Shown here: one piece after another, positions 8,226 to 16,889 of the stretch
Layout of the letters: each line of letters begins with the position of its first letter
Position numbering within the stretch: position 1 is the first letter of the stretch
NCBI GenBank assembly: GCA_027483245.1
Contig: JAIXVB010000444.1
Span: 1-39,109 of the forward strand
DNA length: 39,109 nucleotides
From: Verrucomicrobiaceae bacterium
GTDB lineage: Bacteria > Verrucomicrobiota > Verrucomicrobiia > Verrucomicrobiales > Verrucomicrobiaceae
Direction: 5' to 3'
Notes under the pieces: generated by a model
What the model was told of the DNA's origin: nothing
Databases searched by the model: none
The model's input: only the letters and a program-made list of their open reading frames with translations
Program-made: the position numbers and the translations under genes

Positions 8226-9611
8226 ATGAGTTACGATCTCCTTGTCATCGGTGCCGGGCCTGCCGGGTATGTGGCAGCCATCAAGGCGGCCCAGCTCGGC
8301 AAAAAAGTCGGCGTGATTGATAAGGAGCGCAACGGCGGCACCTGCAACAACTGGGGTTGTATTCCAGCCAAAGCCCTGCTGAAAAACGCGGAGGTCTATC
8401 AAACACTGACTCAACGCGCAGCTGAGTTTGGCCTGCGCTTTGACGGGGTCGGTTATGACTGGTCACACATCATCCAGCGCTCGCGCCATGTGGCCGACAA
8501 AGGCGCGTCAGGCGTGGACTATCTCTTCCGCAAACACAAGATCGACTCCATTCGTGGGATGGCCCGTCTGGATCGTCCAGGCGAGGTGATCGTGACCGAT
8601 GCCGAAGGACAGGAAACCAGCCATCAAGCGGCAAAGATACTTATCGCCACCGGTTGTGTCTCCAGGCCTCTGCCTGATCTGCCCTTCGATGGTAGCCGTG
8701 TGATCAGCTCCAAAGAAGCCCTGGCTTTGAAGGAACAGCCGGAGAGTGTCATCATCCTCGGAGCCGGAGCGATCGGCGTGGAATTTGCCTATTTCTTCAA
8801 CGCCTTCGGCACCCAGGTCACACTGGTGGAGATGCAGCCGCAGGTATTGCCGGTGGAAGACACGGAGGTCTCGCTGGCCTTGGAGAAAGCCTTTTTGAAA
8901 CAGGGCATTCAGATGCGTCTGAATCATCAAGTGACACAAACCCAAGTCAGCGAGGCTGGCGTGAAAGTGACCGTCAGGAATGCCTCCGGTGAAGCCTGCA
9001 CGCTGGAGGCTGAGATGCTCCTGGTCGCCATTGGCATTGCCCCATTGCTGCCAGGCGGTGCCATGAAGCCTGCACTCACGGAACGCGGTTACATCCAGAC
9101 GAATGACCGCTACGAAACCTCGCTTCCGGGTGTGTATGCCGCAGGCGACATCATCGGTCCGCCCTGGCTGGCCCATGTCGCCAGCTTCGAGGCTGAAGAG
9201 GCGATCAAAGGCATGTTCACGAATCACCAACCCAAGAAAGTCAGCGTCTTCCCCGGCTGCACTTACTGCATCCCGCAAGTGGCCAGCCTAGGCCTCACGG
9301 AGCGCGCGGCGAAAGCCAAAGGCGTGGCCTTCAAGATTGGCAAGTTTCCTTTCATGGCCAGTGGCAAGGCCCGTGCGATTGGAGATACCGAAGGCTTTGT
9401 GAAGCTCATTGTTGGTGAGCGTCATGGCGAGATTTTAGGAGCTCACATCATCGGTCCTGAAGCCACTGAACTGTTGGGTGAACTCGGTCTCGCCATTCAG
9501 GGCGAGTTCACCCTTGATGACATCGAAGCCACCATTCACGCCCATCCCACCTTGAGTGAATCCATCCGCGAAGCCGCCGAAGTGGCTGCGGGTCATCCGG
9601 TTCATCTCTGA
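8226..9611 (+). CDS. lpdA: Dihydrolipoyl dehydrogenase-like flavoprotein disulfide reductase
   Basis: A 461-residue FAD/NAD disulfide oxidoreductase. Visible are the FAD loop GAGPAGYVAAI (about 9-19), the redox pair in GGTCNNWGCIPAKAL (Cys40 and Cys45, CxxxxC), the NAD loop GAGAIGVEFAYF, the second FAD motif in VYAAGDI, and the C-terminal HAHPTLSE with the His-Glu pair of E3 enzymes. In 2-oxoacid dehydrogenase complexes it reoxidises dihydrolipoamide. No E1/E2 or glycine-cleavage genes are nearby. It is embedded in a run of detoxification-type reductases, so it may serve another disulfide partner or be a second paralogue. All catalytic residues are present. Confidence 0.9.
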   Translation: MSYDLLVIGAGPAGYVAAIKAAQLGKKVGVIDKERNGGTCNNWGCIPAKALLKNAEVYQTLTQRAAEFGLRFDGVGYDWSHIIQRSRHVADKGASGVDYLFRKHKIDSIRGMARLDRPGEVIVTDAEGQETSHQAAKILIATGCVSRPLPDLPFDGSRVISSKEALALKEQPESVIILGAGAIGVEFAYFFNAFGTQVTLVEMQPQVLPVEDTEVSLALEKAFLKQGIQMRLNHQVTQTQVSEAGVKVTVRNASGEACTLEAEMLLVAIGIAPLLPGGAMKPALTERGYIQTNDRYETSLPGVYAAGDIIGPPWLAHVASFEAEEAIKGMFTNHQPKKVSVFPGCTYCIPQVASLGLTERAAKAKGVAFKIGKFPFMASGKARAIGDTEGFVKLIVGERHGEILGAHIIGPEATELLGELGLAIQGEFTLDDIEATIHAHPTLSESIREAAEVAAGHPVHL

Positions 9612-9640
9612 TCACCCGTCTTTCCATCCCTCCACTGAAT

Positions 9641-10129
9641 ATGAATACCTCCCTGTTAGGCCTTACACCCTTGGGTGCCATCCATACCGTCATCAGTCTG
9701 GTCGCGCTCGCGGCTGGAACCTTCGCGTTGATTCGCGATCATCAAATCACCTTGAAGAACTCGACAGGACGGCTGTATGTGATCACGACCGTGCTAACCT
9801 GCCTCACGGGGTTTGGCATTTTTGAGCATGGTGGATTCGGAGCCCCTCACGCGCTGGGCATCATTACCCTACTCGTGCTGGCACTCGCCTCAGTGGCGGA
9901 GAAGGGGGATCTGTTTGGCCGTTCATCCGCTGCTGTGGCGGTGGTTAGTTATTCCGCCACCTACTTGTTTCACTGGATTCCCGCCATCACTGAAACCACC
10001 ACTCGCCTGCCTCTTGGTGCGCCGCTCATTGTCGATCGTGAAGGACCCGAGCTACAGGCTGTCAGCGGCATCCTGTTCGTGTTGTTTCTGATCGGTGCTT
10101 TCCTGCAAGTGCGGCGACTGCGGGCTTGA
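9641..10129 (+). CDS. Four-helix membrane protein of unknown function
   Basis: A 162-residue protein with about four predicted membrane helices (LGAIHTVISLVALAAGTFAL; LYVITTVLTCLTGFGIF; ALGIITLLVLALASVA; and a C-terminal GILFVLFLIGAFLQV ending in RRLRA), plus weaker hydrophobicity near VVSYSATYLFHW. His15 and other His residues in or near helices could bind a metal or haem, but no recognised motif is visible. I do not recognise the family. It ends the 5.9-10.1 kb series, 29 nt after the flavoprotein gene. Small membrane partners are common in quinone-stress operons, but any link here is speculation. Confidence 0.75.
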   Translation: MNTSLLGLTPLGAIHTVISLVALAAGTFALIRDHQITLKNSTGRLYVITTVLTCLTGFGIFEHGGFGAPHALGIITLLVLALASVAEKGDLFGRSSAAVAVVSYSATYLFHWIPAITETTTRLPLGAPLIVDREGPELQAVSGILFVLFLIGAFLQVRRLRA

Positions 10130-10210
10130 TGCAGTGAGTCTGCTTTTTGTTGGATTGCGCTTTGTCTTTGTCGGTTTCGCTTGGGCAACGCGCTTGATGA
10201 AGATTCAAGA

Positions 10211-10321
10211 TTGGTGAAAAAAACATGTCACAAAAATACTGAAGGTGATGGCCTTGAAATCGCTGCTGTTTTCGGACTGTGACATGGTTCTGATTTCATC
10301 TCATGGCCTCATGTGATGGCC
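10211..10321 (+). promoter_or_regulatory. Promoter/operator region of the RND efflux operon
   Basis: The 227-nt gap before the efflux operon is AT-richer than its surroundings. CATGTCACA (10224-10232) and TGTGACATG (10278-10286) are exact 9-bp inverted repeats 45 nt apart, a distance suited to looping or two half-sites. GTGATGGCC occurs as a direct repeat (10245-10253 and 10313-10321). A weak promoter, TTGGTG (10211) with 18-nt spacing to AATACT (10235-10240), would place one arm in the spacer. No TetR/MarR-type regulator gene is adjacent. Confidence 0.4.
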
Positions 10322-10356
10322 CTGGCTCAGCTTGAAACATTTAACGTTCATCATTC

Positions 10357-11526
10357 ATGCCTATCCTTTGTTCTCTGGGTTCCAAAATCTTCTTGTTCGG
10401 ACTGCTCGTCACGCTGGCATCTTGCCGTCCACCTGCTTCAGCACCGCCGCCCGCACCACCGCCGCCGCAGGTCACGGTGGTGGAGGTGATTCAAGAGGAA
10501 GTCGTCGAGTGGGATGAATACACGGGCAGGTTGGATGCCAAGGAGAGCGTTGAGATTCGTGCCCGAGTCAGTGGTTATTTGGACAAGATTCATTTTCAGG
10601 AAGGCAAGATCGTCAAAGCAGGTGATCTTCTTTTTACCATCGATAAGCGACCCTATGAGGCTGAGTTCGCAGCCACGGTGGCGGAAAAAGAGCAGGCGCA
10701 AAGTCGTGCGGATCTAGCTCAGGCAGACTTTGAGCGCGCTCGCAAATTGATCGAATCCAGAGCCGTTTCTCAGGAAGATTTCGACACTCGGGCCAAAGCT
10801 GCTGCGGAGGCTCGTAGTGCGGTGAAGGCGGCGGAGGCAAGACTGGCGATTGCTCAATTGAATCTCGACTTCAGCGAGGTTCGCTCGCCCATCTCAGGCC
10901 GCATTGGGCGTGCCCTGGTCACGCAGGGGAATCTCATCATTGGAGGCACGGCAGGCACCACTTTGTTGACCACCGTCTTCTCGGTCGATCCTGTCTATGC
11001 CTACGCCGATGTGGATGAGCGTGCCTCTCTCAAATACCGCCGTCTCGCTGCAGCTGGAAAACGTGAAAGCGCGGTCACGACCCGGATTCCTTGTGAGATG
11101 GGCTTGTCGGATGAACAGGGTTTTCCTCATGCAGGGTTCATTGATTTCGTGGACAATCGCATCAATGCCAGCAGTGGCACCGTGACCGCACGTGCGGTGT
11201 TTGACAATGCTAGCGGGCTGCTCTCTCCCGGCATGTTTGTGCGAGTGCGAGTCCCCGGCAGTGGTAAATATCAAGCGGTGCTCATTCCCGAGCGTGGACT
11301 CGCCACCGATCAGTCACAGCGTTTTGTGTATGTGGTGGGTGAGGATTCAAAGGCACAATTCCGACCGGTCAAACTCGGGCCCATGATCGATGGACTACGC
11401 GTTATCACCGAGGGGCTGAAGGTGGGTGAAAAAGTCATCACGGAAGGTCTCATCAACGTGCGACCGGGGTCCCCGGTGACAGCGATGCCAGCGACTGCAA
11501 CCCCCGCACCTGCCGTCACCCAATGA
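10357..11526 (+). CDS. RND efflux periplasmic adaptor (membrane fusion) lipoprotein
   Basis: A 389-residue AcrA/MexA-type adaptor. The N-terminus is a lipoprotein signal with lipobox LASC (Cys23), followed by a Pro-rich linker (PPASAPPPAPPPP). Then come the lipoyl half-motif (ESVEIRARVSGYLDKIHF), a helical hairpin (about 100-170, with AEARSAVKAAEARLAIAQLNLDF), the second lipoyl half (RSPISGRIGRALVTQGNLI) and beta-barrel and membrane-proximal domains. It bridges the inner-membrane pump and outer-membrane channel from the periplasm. It overlaps the pump gene by 4 nt (ATGA), indicating translational coupling. Confidence 0.95.
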   Translation: MPILCSLGSKIFLFGLLVTLASCRPPASAPPPAPPPPQVTVVEVIQEEVVEWDEYTGRLDAKESVEIRARVSGYLDKIHFQEGKIVKAGDLLFTIDKRPYEAEFAATVAEKEQAQSRADLAQADFERARKLIESRAVSQEDFDTRAKAAAEARSAVKAAEARLAIAQLNLDFSEVRSPISGRIGRALVTQGNLIIGGTAGTTLLTTVFSVDPVYAYADVDERASLKYRRLAAAGKRESAVTTRIPCEMGLSDEQGFPHAGFIDFVDNRINASSGTVTARAVFDNASGLLSPGMFVRVRVPGSGKYQAVLIPERGLATDQSQRFVYVVGEDSKAQFRPVKLGPMIDGLRVITEGLKVGEKVITEGLINVRPGSPVTAMPATATPAPAVTQ

Positions 11527-14500
11527 ACTTCGCCCAGTTCTTCATTCATCGGCCCGTCTTTGCAGCAGTGCTCTCGATCATCACGCTGCTGCTGGGCACG
11601 ATCGCCATGTATCAACTGCCCGTGGCTCAGTATCCAGAGGTTGTGCCGCCCACCGTGGTGGTGCGCGCTGTGTATCCAGGCGCGAGTCCGAAGGTGCTCA
11701 GTGAAACGGTGGCCACGCCCATCGAACAAGAGGTCAATGGTGTGGAGGACATGCTCTACATGTCCAGCACGAGCACGACCGACGGTGTCATGTCTCTGAC
11801 CGTGACGTTCAAGCTGGGTACCGATCTGGACAAGGCGCAGGTTCTTGTGCAAAATCGCGTGAATCTTGCGCAACCCAAGTTGCCAGAAGAGGTCCGGCGC
11901 ATCGGCGTCACGGTGACCAAACGATCTGCCGATTTGTCGATGGTGGTGCATTTGACCTCACCCGACAAATCGCGCGATGAACTCTATGTCGGCAATTACG
12001 CCTTCCTTCAGATCAAGGACCAACTCGCTCGCATTCCAGGTGTGGGTGAAGTGAATGTCTTTGGTGCGCGTGATTACTCCATGCGTCTCTGGTTGGACCC
12101 AGAGAAGATGGCCAATCTCAATCTCACAGCTACCGATGTGGCACGGGCAGTGCGTGAACAAAATGTGCAGGCTGCGGCAGGTGTGATCGGTCAACCTCCC
12201 GTGCCAGCGGGGACGGTGGACTTTCAGCTTACCATCAACACACAGGGGCGCTTGATTGAAGAGGAGCAGTTTGCCAACATCATCATCAAACAAGGTAATC
12301 AAGGGCAGGTCACGCGGCTGAAAGATGTGGCTCGAGTGGAGCTTGCGGCTCGTGATTATTCTTTGGCCTCGCAACTCAGTGGCGAATCCGCAGCGGCCAT
12401 GGTGATCTTTCAGCTTCCAGGGTCGAACGCCATCGAGACCTCTCGCCTTGTTCGTGAGCGCATGGAGCAGCTCAAGAAGGATCTGCCCTTTCCCACTGGG
12501 CTGGATTACAGCGTCGTTTATGACACCACCGTCTTTGCCAGCGAGTCGATCAATGCTGTGATTCATACGCTGCTGGAGGCCATCGTATTGGTGGTGCTTG
12601 TGGTGATCATCTTTTTGCAGAGCTGGCGTGCCTCCATCATTCCGCTGTTGGCCGTTCCGGTGTCCTTGATCGGCACACTGGCTGTCATGCAGGCGCTGGG
12701 GTTCACCTTGAACAATCTCTCCCTCTTCGGACTCGTGCTTGCGATCGGTATTGTGGTGGATGATGCCATTGTGGTGGTCGAAAATGTGGAGCGGAACATT
12801 GCCAATGGTTTGTCTCCTATCGCAGCCACGGAACGGGCCATGAAGGAGGTGAGTGGACCCGTCATCGCCGTGGCCCTGGTGCTCTGTGCGGTCTTCATCC
12901 CCACAGCCTTCATCAGTGGTATCACAGGACAGTTTTATCGACAGTTCGCGCTCACGATTGCCGTGTCCACCGTGCTTAGTGCCTTCAATTCACTCACCCT
13001 CTCACCAGCCTTGAGTGCCATCTTGCTCAAGGGGCATCATGCCAAGCCGGATCTGCTAACGCGGTTGATCAACTTTTTGTTCGGCTGGTTCTTCAAGCTG
13101 TTCAATCGTGGTTTTGACTTTGCCATCCAGGGGTATGCCAAGACGGTGGCCGTGTTCTGTCGCCGAACACTCATTGTGCTGCTGCTGTATGGTGGCCTGC
13201 TGTTTCTCACGGGTAAGCTCTTTCAAGCTGTGCCCTCTGGATTCATACCGTCCCAAGACAAAGGGTTCCTGCTCGCCTTTGCTCAGCTGCCTGAAGGGGC
13301 CAGTCTGGAGCGCACGCAGAAGGTTATCACTGAAGCTGGACGTTTGGCTCGTGAGGTGCCCGGCGTGACCACAACGGTGGAGTTTCCCGGCTTCAATCCT
13401 CTGGTTGGTGCCAATTTGCCAAATGCCGGTGCGATGTACATTACGCTCGATGACTTTGCCAATCGCCAAGGCAAACCGAATCTGAGTGCGGATGTGATCA
13501 TGGGCCAGATCTATGGCAAATTCACGGCCATCCGGGATGCGCGTGTGCTGGTGCTGCCACCACCGCCGGTGAGCGGTCTGGGCAACAGCGGCGGCTTCAA
13601 GATGATGGTGCAAGACCGAACCTCGCTCGGCCTCACACCGCTGGCAGGTGTGGCCTTTCGCATGATGGTGAATGGCAGTCAGACACCGGGTTTGGCGGCA
13701 ACTTTTACCACCTTCACCACGAATGTGCCGCAGCTTCAGGTTAATGTGGACCGCACCAAAGCAAAGAGCATGGGCGTGGCGCTGAACGATGTTTATGAGA
13801 CGCTGCAAATCTGCCTGGGCAGTTTGTATGTGAACGATTTTAACCGCTTTGGTCGCACCTACCAAGTCACCGCACAGGCCGATAGCGCCTATCGCATGAA
13901 ACCGGACGATATTCGCAAACTGCGCTGTCGAAACGCAGCTGGTGAGATGGTTCCGCTTGGCACACTCGTCGAGATCAAAGAGATCACTGGCCCTGACAAT
14001 GTGGTGCGCTACAACATGTTCCCGGCCGCTGATTTTAATGGCATCCCACTGCCTGGAGTCAGTAGTGGCGAGGCTGTTGAAATCGCAAAAGGGTTGTTTG
14101 AAAAAGAAGCCCTGCCCGGCATGGGCTTTGAGTGGACGGAACTTACCCTGCAGGAGCAGCTGGCGGGTAACACGCTCATCTACATCTTCCCCCTTTGCGT
14201 GCTGCTTGTCTTCCTGACGCTGGCCGCGCAATACGAAAGCTGGAGCCTGCCTCTGGCCATCATCCTCATCGTGCCGATGTGCCTGCTCAGCGCCATGGCG
14301 GGTGTATGGTGGATGCGCATGGATAACAACATTTTCACCCAGATCGGTCTCGTGGTGCTCGTTGGTCTTTCGGCAAAGAATGCCATCCTCATCGTCGAGT
14401 TTGCTCGTCAGTTGGAGGATGAGGGCAAGGGCATCGTTGAGGCCGCTGTGGAAGCCTGTCGTTTACGATTGCGACCCATTCTGATGACCAGCTTTGCCTT

Positions 14501-14702
14501 CATTCTCGGGGTGCTGCCGCTGGTGATCGCGGAGGGGGCTGGCGCGGAGATGCGTCGCGCGCTCGGCACGGCGGTCTTCTACGGCATGATCGGAGTCACC
14601 TTTTTTGGCCTGCTGCTCACTCCGGTTTTTTACGTCGTCATTCGCAAGCTGAGCACTCGCTTCGAGCGCAAGCCAGCAGCAGAAATCTCCACGCATTCAT
14701 GA
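11523..14702 (+). CDS. RND multidrug efflux transporter, HAE-1 family (AcrB/MexB-like)
   Basis: A 1059-residue inner-membrane proton antiporter, near the 1049 residues of AcrB. It starts with the conserved NFAQFFIHRPVFAAVLSII. The proton-relay pair is in AIGIVVDDAIVVVENVERN (Asp-Asp, AcrB D407/D408). The TM10 lysine is in GLSAKNAILIVEFA (AcrB K940). PSGFIPSQDKG marks the second half. The duplicated 1+5 TM plus two periplasmic loops architecture is intact. Substrates in the family are amphiphilic drugs, dyes, detergents and solvents; specificity cannot be read here. It overlaps both neighbours by 4 nt, forming a complete tripartite pump operon. Confidence 0.96.
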   Translation: MNFAQFFIHRPVFAAVLSIITLLLGTIAMYQLPVAQYPEVVPPTVVVRAVYPGASPKVLSETVATPIEQEVNGVEDMLYMSSTSTTDGVMSLTVTFKLGTDLDKAQVLVQNRVNLAQPKLPEEVRRIGVTVTKRSADLSMVVHLTSPDKSRDELYVGNYAFLQIKDQLARIPGVGEVNVFGARDYSMRLWLDPEKMANLNLTATDVARAVREQNVQAAAGVIGQPPVPAGTVDFQLTINTQGRLIEEEQFANIIIKQGNQGQVTRLKDVARVELAARDYSLASQLSGESAAAMVIFQLPGSNAIETSRLVRERMEQLKKDLPFPTGLDYSVVYDTTVFASESINAVIHTLLEAIVLVVLVVIIFLQSWRASIIPLLAVPVSLIGTLAVMQALGFTLNNLSLFGLVLAIGIVVDDAIVVVENVERNIANGLSPIAATERAMKEVSGPVIAVALVLCAVFIPTAFISGITGQFYRQFALTIAVSTVLSAFNSLTLSPALSAILLKGHHAKPDLLTRLINFLFGWFFKLFNRGFDFAIQGYAKTVAVFCRRTLIVLLLYGGLLFLTGKLFQAVPSGFIPSQDKGFLLAFAQLPEGASLERTQKVITEAGRLAREVPGVTTTVEFPGFNPLVGANLPNAGAMYITLDDFANRQGKPNLSADVIMGQIYGKFTAIRDARVLVLPPPPVSGLGNSGGFKMMVQDRTSLGLTPLAGVAFRMMVNGSQTPGLAATFTTFTTNVPQLQVNVDRTKAKSMGVALNDVYETLQICLGSLYVNDFNRFGRTYQVTAQADSAYRMKPDDIRKLRCRNAAGEMVPLGTLVEIKEITGPDNVVRYNMFPAADFNGIPLPGVSSGEAVEIAKGLFEKEALPGMGFEWTELTLQEQLAGNTLIYIFPLCVLLVFLTLAAQYESWSLPLAIILIVPMCLLSAMAGVWWMRMDNNIFTQIGLVVLVGLSAKNAILIVEFARQLEDEGKGIVEAAVEACRLRLRPILMTSFAFILGVLPLVIAEGAGAEMRRALGTAVFYGMIGVTFFGLLLTPVFYVVIRKLSTRFERKPAAEISTHS

Positions 14703-16114
14703 CCATGCACAGTCTCTGTTTCATCCCGGTCCTTTTGCTTGCTTCCTGTGCGGTTGGACCCAACTACCACGCACCTGAAATCCTCACGGCTTCGCGTTTT
14801 CGTTCCAGTGCCTCAGGCACCCTGGCGGCACCTCCGAATGAAGCTGATCTGCAATCCTGGTGGCGGCGTTTTGGCGACGCCAAACTGAACGACCTCATCG
14901 CTCAAAGCATCACCAACAATCAGGATGTGAAAGCGGCGATTGCTTCCATCAAAGCCGCACGCGCAGCACGCAACGTCTCACGTTTCGACTTCGCACCCAT
15001 CATCACTCAGGGCTCCAGTTACACCAACAGCCGCTCCGCAGGCTTCAATCTGCCTGCGGGATTTCCGCGTGACATTGAAACCTTCGATACAGGTTTTGAT
15101 GCCACTTGGGAGCTCGATCTGTTTGGCCGTGTGCGGCGCAATGTGGAAGCTGCTTCAGCCGATCTCGCGGCTGCCGAAGCTGTGCGCGATGACCTGCTCG
15201 TCTCTGTGACCGCTGAGACAGCGCTCAGCTACATGGAACTGCGCGGTTTGCAAAATCAGCTCGATGTCGCTCGCCGCAATGCCGAGAACCAACGATCCAC
15301 CTTGGAACTTACCAACAAGTTGTTGGATGGTGGTCGCGGCACAGATTTGGACATCTCACGTGCCCAGGCTCAGCTCAGCACCACGCTCGCTACCATTCCG
15401 CCGCTGGAGGGTTCGATTGCCAAAGCTTACCATCGGCTCGGGGTGCTCACCGGCCAGACGCCCGATGCCCTGCGCGGACGTTTGAAACTCGCACCCCTGC
15501 CTTCACGGTTTCCTAGCATTCGGCTGGGTGAACCCGATGCACTCTTGCGACGTCGCCCAGACATTCGTGCGGCTGAACGTCAACTCGCTGCAGCCACTGC
15601 CCGCATTGGAGTTGCCACGGCCGATTTGTTTCCACGTCTCACCGCCAATGGCGGCATCGGCTTCACCGCAGGCACTTGGAATGGACTGGGCAACAATGGT
15701 GCTGACAACTTTAGCTTTGGTCCGAACATTCAATGGGCCTTTCTCGATAGCCCTCGTCGTCTTCAACTTGTCAAGGCCGCAGGCGCACGCACGGAAGCGC
15801 GACTGGCCGTTTACCAGCAGACGGTGCTGCTTGCATTGGAAGATGTGGAGAATGCGGTCACGGATTATGGCCGCGAACAGGCCCGGCGCAATCATCTGGC
15901 TGATGCCGTGCAAGCCAGTGCCAAGGCAGCCACGCTGGCTCGTCAGCGCTTCGACAAAGGTGCGGCTGGTTTCCTTGAAGTGCTCGATGCCGAGCGCGTG
16001 AAGCTTCAAGCCGAAGCCGCGCTCGCTGATAGCCAAACACGCACGGCGACGCATTTGATTACTGTCTTCAAAGCGCTCGGCGGAGGCTGGAGTGGAGACG
16101 GGAAAGACAAGTGA
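14699..16114 (+). CDS. RND outer-membrane factor lipoprotein (NodT/OprM family)
   Basis: A 471-residue TolC-superfamily channel. The signal ends in a lipobox LASC (Cys17), followed by the family hallmark AVGPNYHAPE. Two long OEP repeats of helical hairpins and beta strands are seen. FDATWELDLFGRVRRN (first half) and GPNIQWAFLDSPRR (second half) are the conserved strand regions, and RRRPDIRAAERQLAAATARIGVATADLFPRL links them. It trimerises in the outer membrane to complete the pump encoded upstream, which it overlaps by 4 nt. Confidence 0.95.
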   Translation: MTMHSLCFIPVLLLASCAVGPNYHAPEILTASRFRSSASGTLAAPPNEADLQSWWRRFGDAKLNDLIAQSITNNQDVKAAIASIKAARAARNVSRFDFAPIITQGSSYTNSRSAGFNLPAGFPRDIETFDTGFDATWELDLFGRVRRNVEAASADLAAAEAVRDDLLVSVTAETALSYMELRGLQNQLDVARRNAENQRSTLELTNKLLDGGRGTDLDISRAQAQLSTTLATIPPLEGSIAKAYHRLGVLTGQTPDALRGRLKLAPLPSRFPSIRLGEPDALLRRRPDIRAAERQLAAATARIGVATADLFPRLTANGGIGFTAGTWNGLGNNGADNFSFGPNIQWAFLDSPRRLQLVKAAGARTEARLAVYQQTVLLALEDVENAVTDYGREQARRNHLADAVQASAKAATLARQRFDKGAAGFLEVLDAERVKLQAEAALADSQTRTATHLITVFKALGGGWSGDGKDK

Positions 16115-16205
16115 GTGTTGAATTTCATAGGCTCATGATCGTGAGCGTGAGAGCATACGCGCTGTGCATCCTGAGACAAACAAGGCGGCATTGGCTGCAA
16201 TGACC

Positions 16206-16218
16206 GATTCATCGAATC
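16206..16218. promoter_or_regulatory. Short operator-like palindrome before the VOC gene
   Basis: GATTC-ATC-GAATC is a perfect 5-bp inverted repeat 55 nt before the VOC start codon. It is short enough to occur by chance. It is listed because the unit sits next to an efflux operon and redox genes without a visible regulator. Confidence 0.25.
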
Positions 16219-16272
16219 ATACGCTGGTAAAGAAAGTCACCCTTTGCCGATCCAACGTTTAAACTTCATCCG

Positions 16273-16761
16273 ATGAGCAAACCCATTCATTCTGCTGTTC
16301 GCATTGGTCACGTCCATTTGAAGGTAGCAGATCTTGAACGCTCACTCACCTTTTATTGTGGCGTTCTCGGCTTTCAGCTCACGCAACGCTATGGCATGCA
16401 GGCAGCCTTTGTTTCTGCGGGGGGCTATCATCATCACATTGGTCTAAACACTTGGGATAGCCGAGGTGGAAAGGCTCCTGCTCCTGGAAGGACCGGTTTG
16501 TATCATGTGGCCATTCTTTATCCTAGCCGCCTTGAGCTTGCTGATGCGCTGCGTCGGCTCATGGAGCATGGGATTCCACTTGATGGAGCCTCTGATCATG
16601 GGGTGAGTGAGGCAATATATTTGAGCGACCCTGATGGAAATGGTCTTGAGCTCTGTGTCGATCGCGATCCTGCTGAATGGCCTCGGGATGCGCAAGGTGA
16701 GCTCGCCATGACCACGGGTCCACTCGATCTCAAGGCACTGCTCAAATCCAAAGACGGCTAA
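16273..16761 (+). CDS. VOC-family protein (glyoxalase / extradiol dioxygenase-like)
   Basis: A 162-residue single VOC module with two beta-alpha-beta-beta-beta repeats. The candidate metal ligands are the first His in GHVHLKVADLERSLTFY (about 14), His in LYHVAILYP (about 78) and Glu in DGNGLELCVDRD (about 126). The start fits the family N-terminus. The pattern resembles the catalytic half of catechol-2,3-dioxygenase-type proteins such as Bacillus CatE/MhqO, but a glyoxalase or thiol-transferase role is equally possible. It is located between the efflux operon and a YcaC-type hydrolase on the same strand. Confidence 0.85.
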   Translation: MSKPIHSAVRIGHVHLKVADLERSLTFYCGVLGFQLTQRYGMQAAFVSAGGYHHHIGLNTWDSRGGKAPAPGRTGLYHVAILYPSRLELADALRRLMEHGIPLDGASDHGVSEAIYLSDPDGNGLELCVDRDPAEWPRDAQGELAMTTGPLDLKALLKSKDG

Positions 16762-16774
16762 GATAGAAAATGAA

Positions 16775-16791
16775 GCCTAGCCTTTCTAGGC
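16775..16791 (+). terminator. Weak hairpin after the VOC gene
   Basis: GCCTAG-CCTTT-CTAGGC is a perfect 6-bp stem with a 5-nt loop, 13 nt after the VOC stop. Only scattered T residues follow (GGTGTTTCAG), so termination would be weak. Confidence 0.35.
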
Positions 16792-16889
16792 GGTGTTTCA
16801 GACAGCTCCCTCAGACTGGAAAGCCGATCAGATAAACGATGATTTCCCCCAACCAAAGCAAACAAACCATACCAAACCACACACGCATC

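Noticed and set aside
13056-14231. 391-residue minus-strand ORF
   Set aside because: Antisense to the RND pump gene, rich in His/Gln/Arg as expected of a shadow frame, with no motif.
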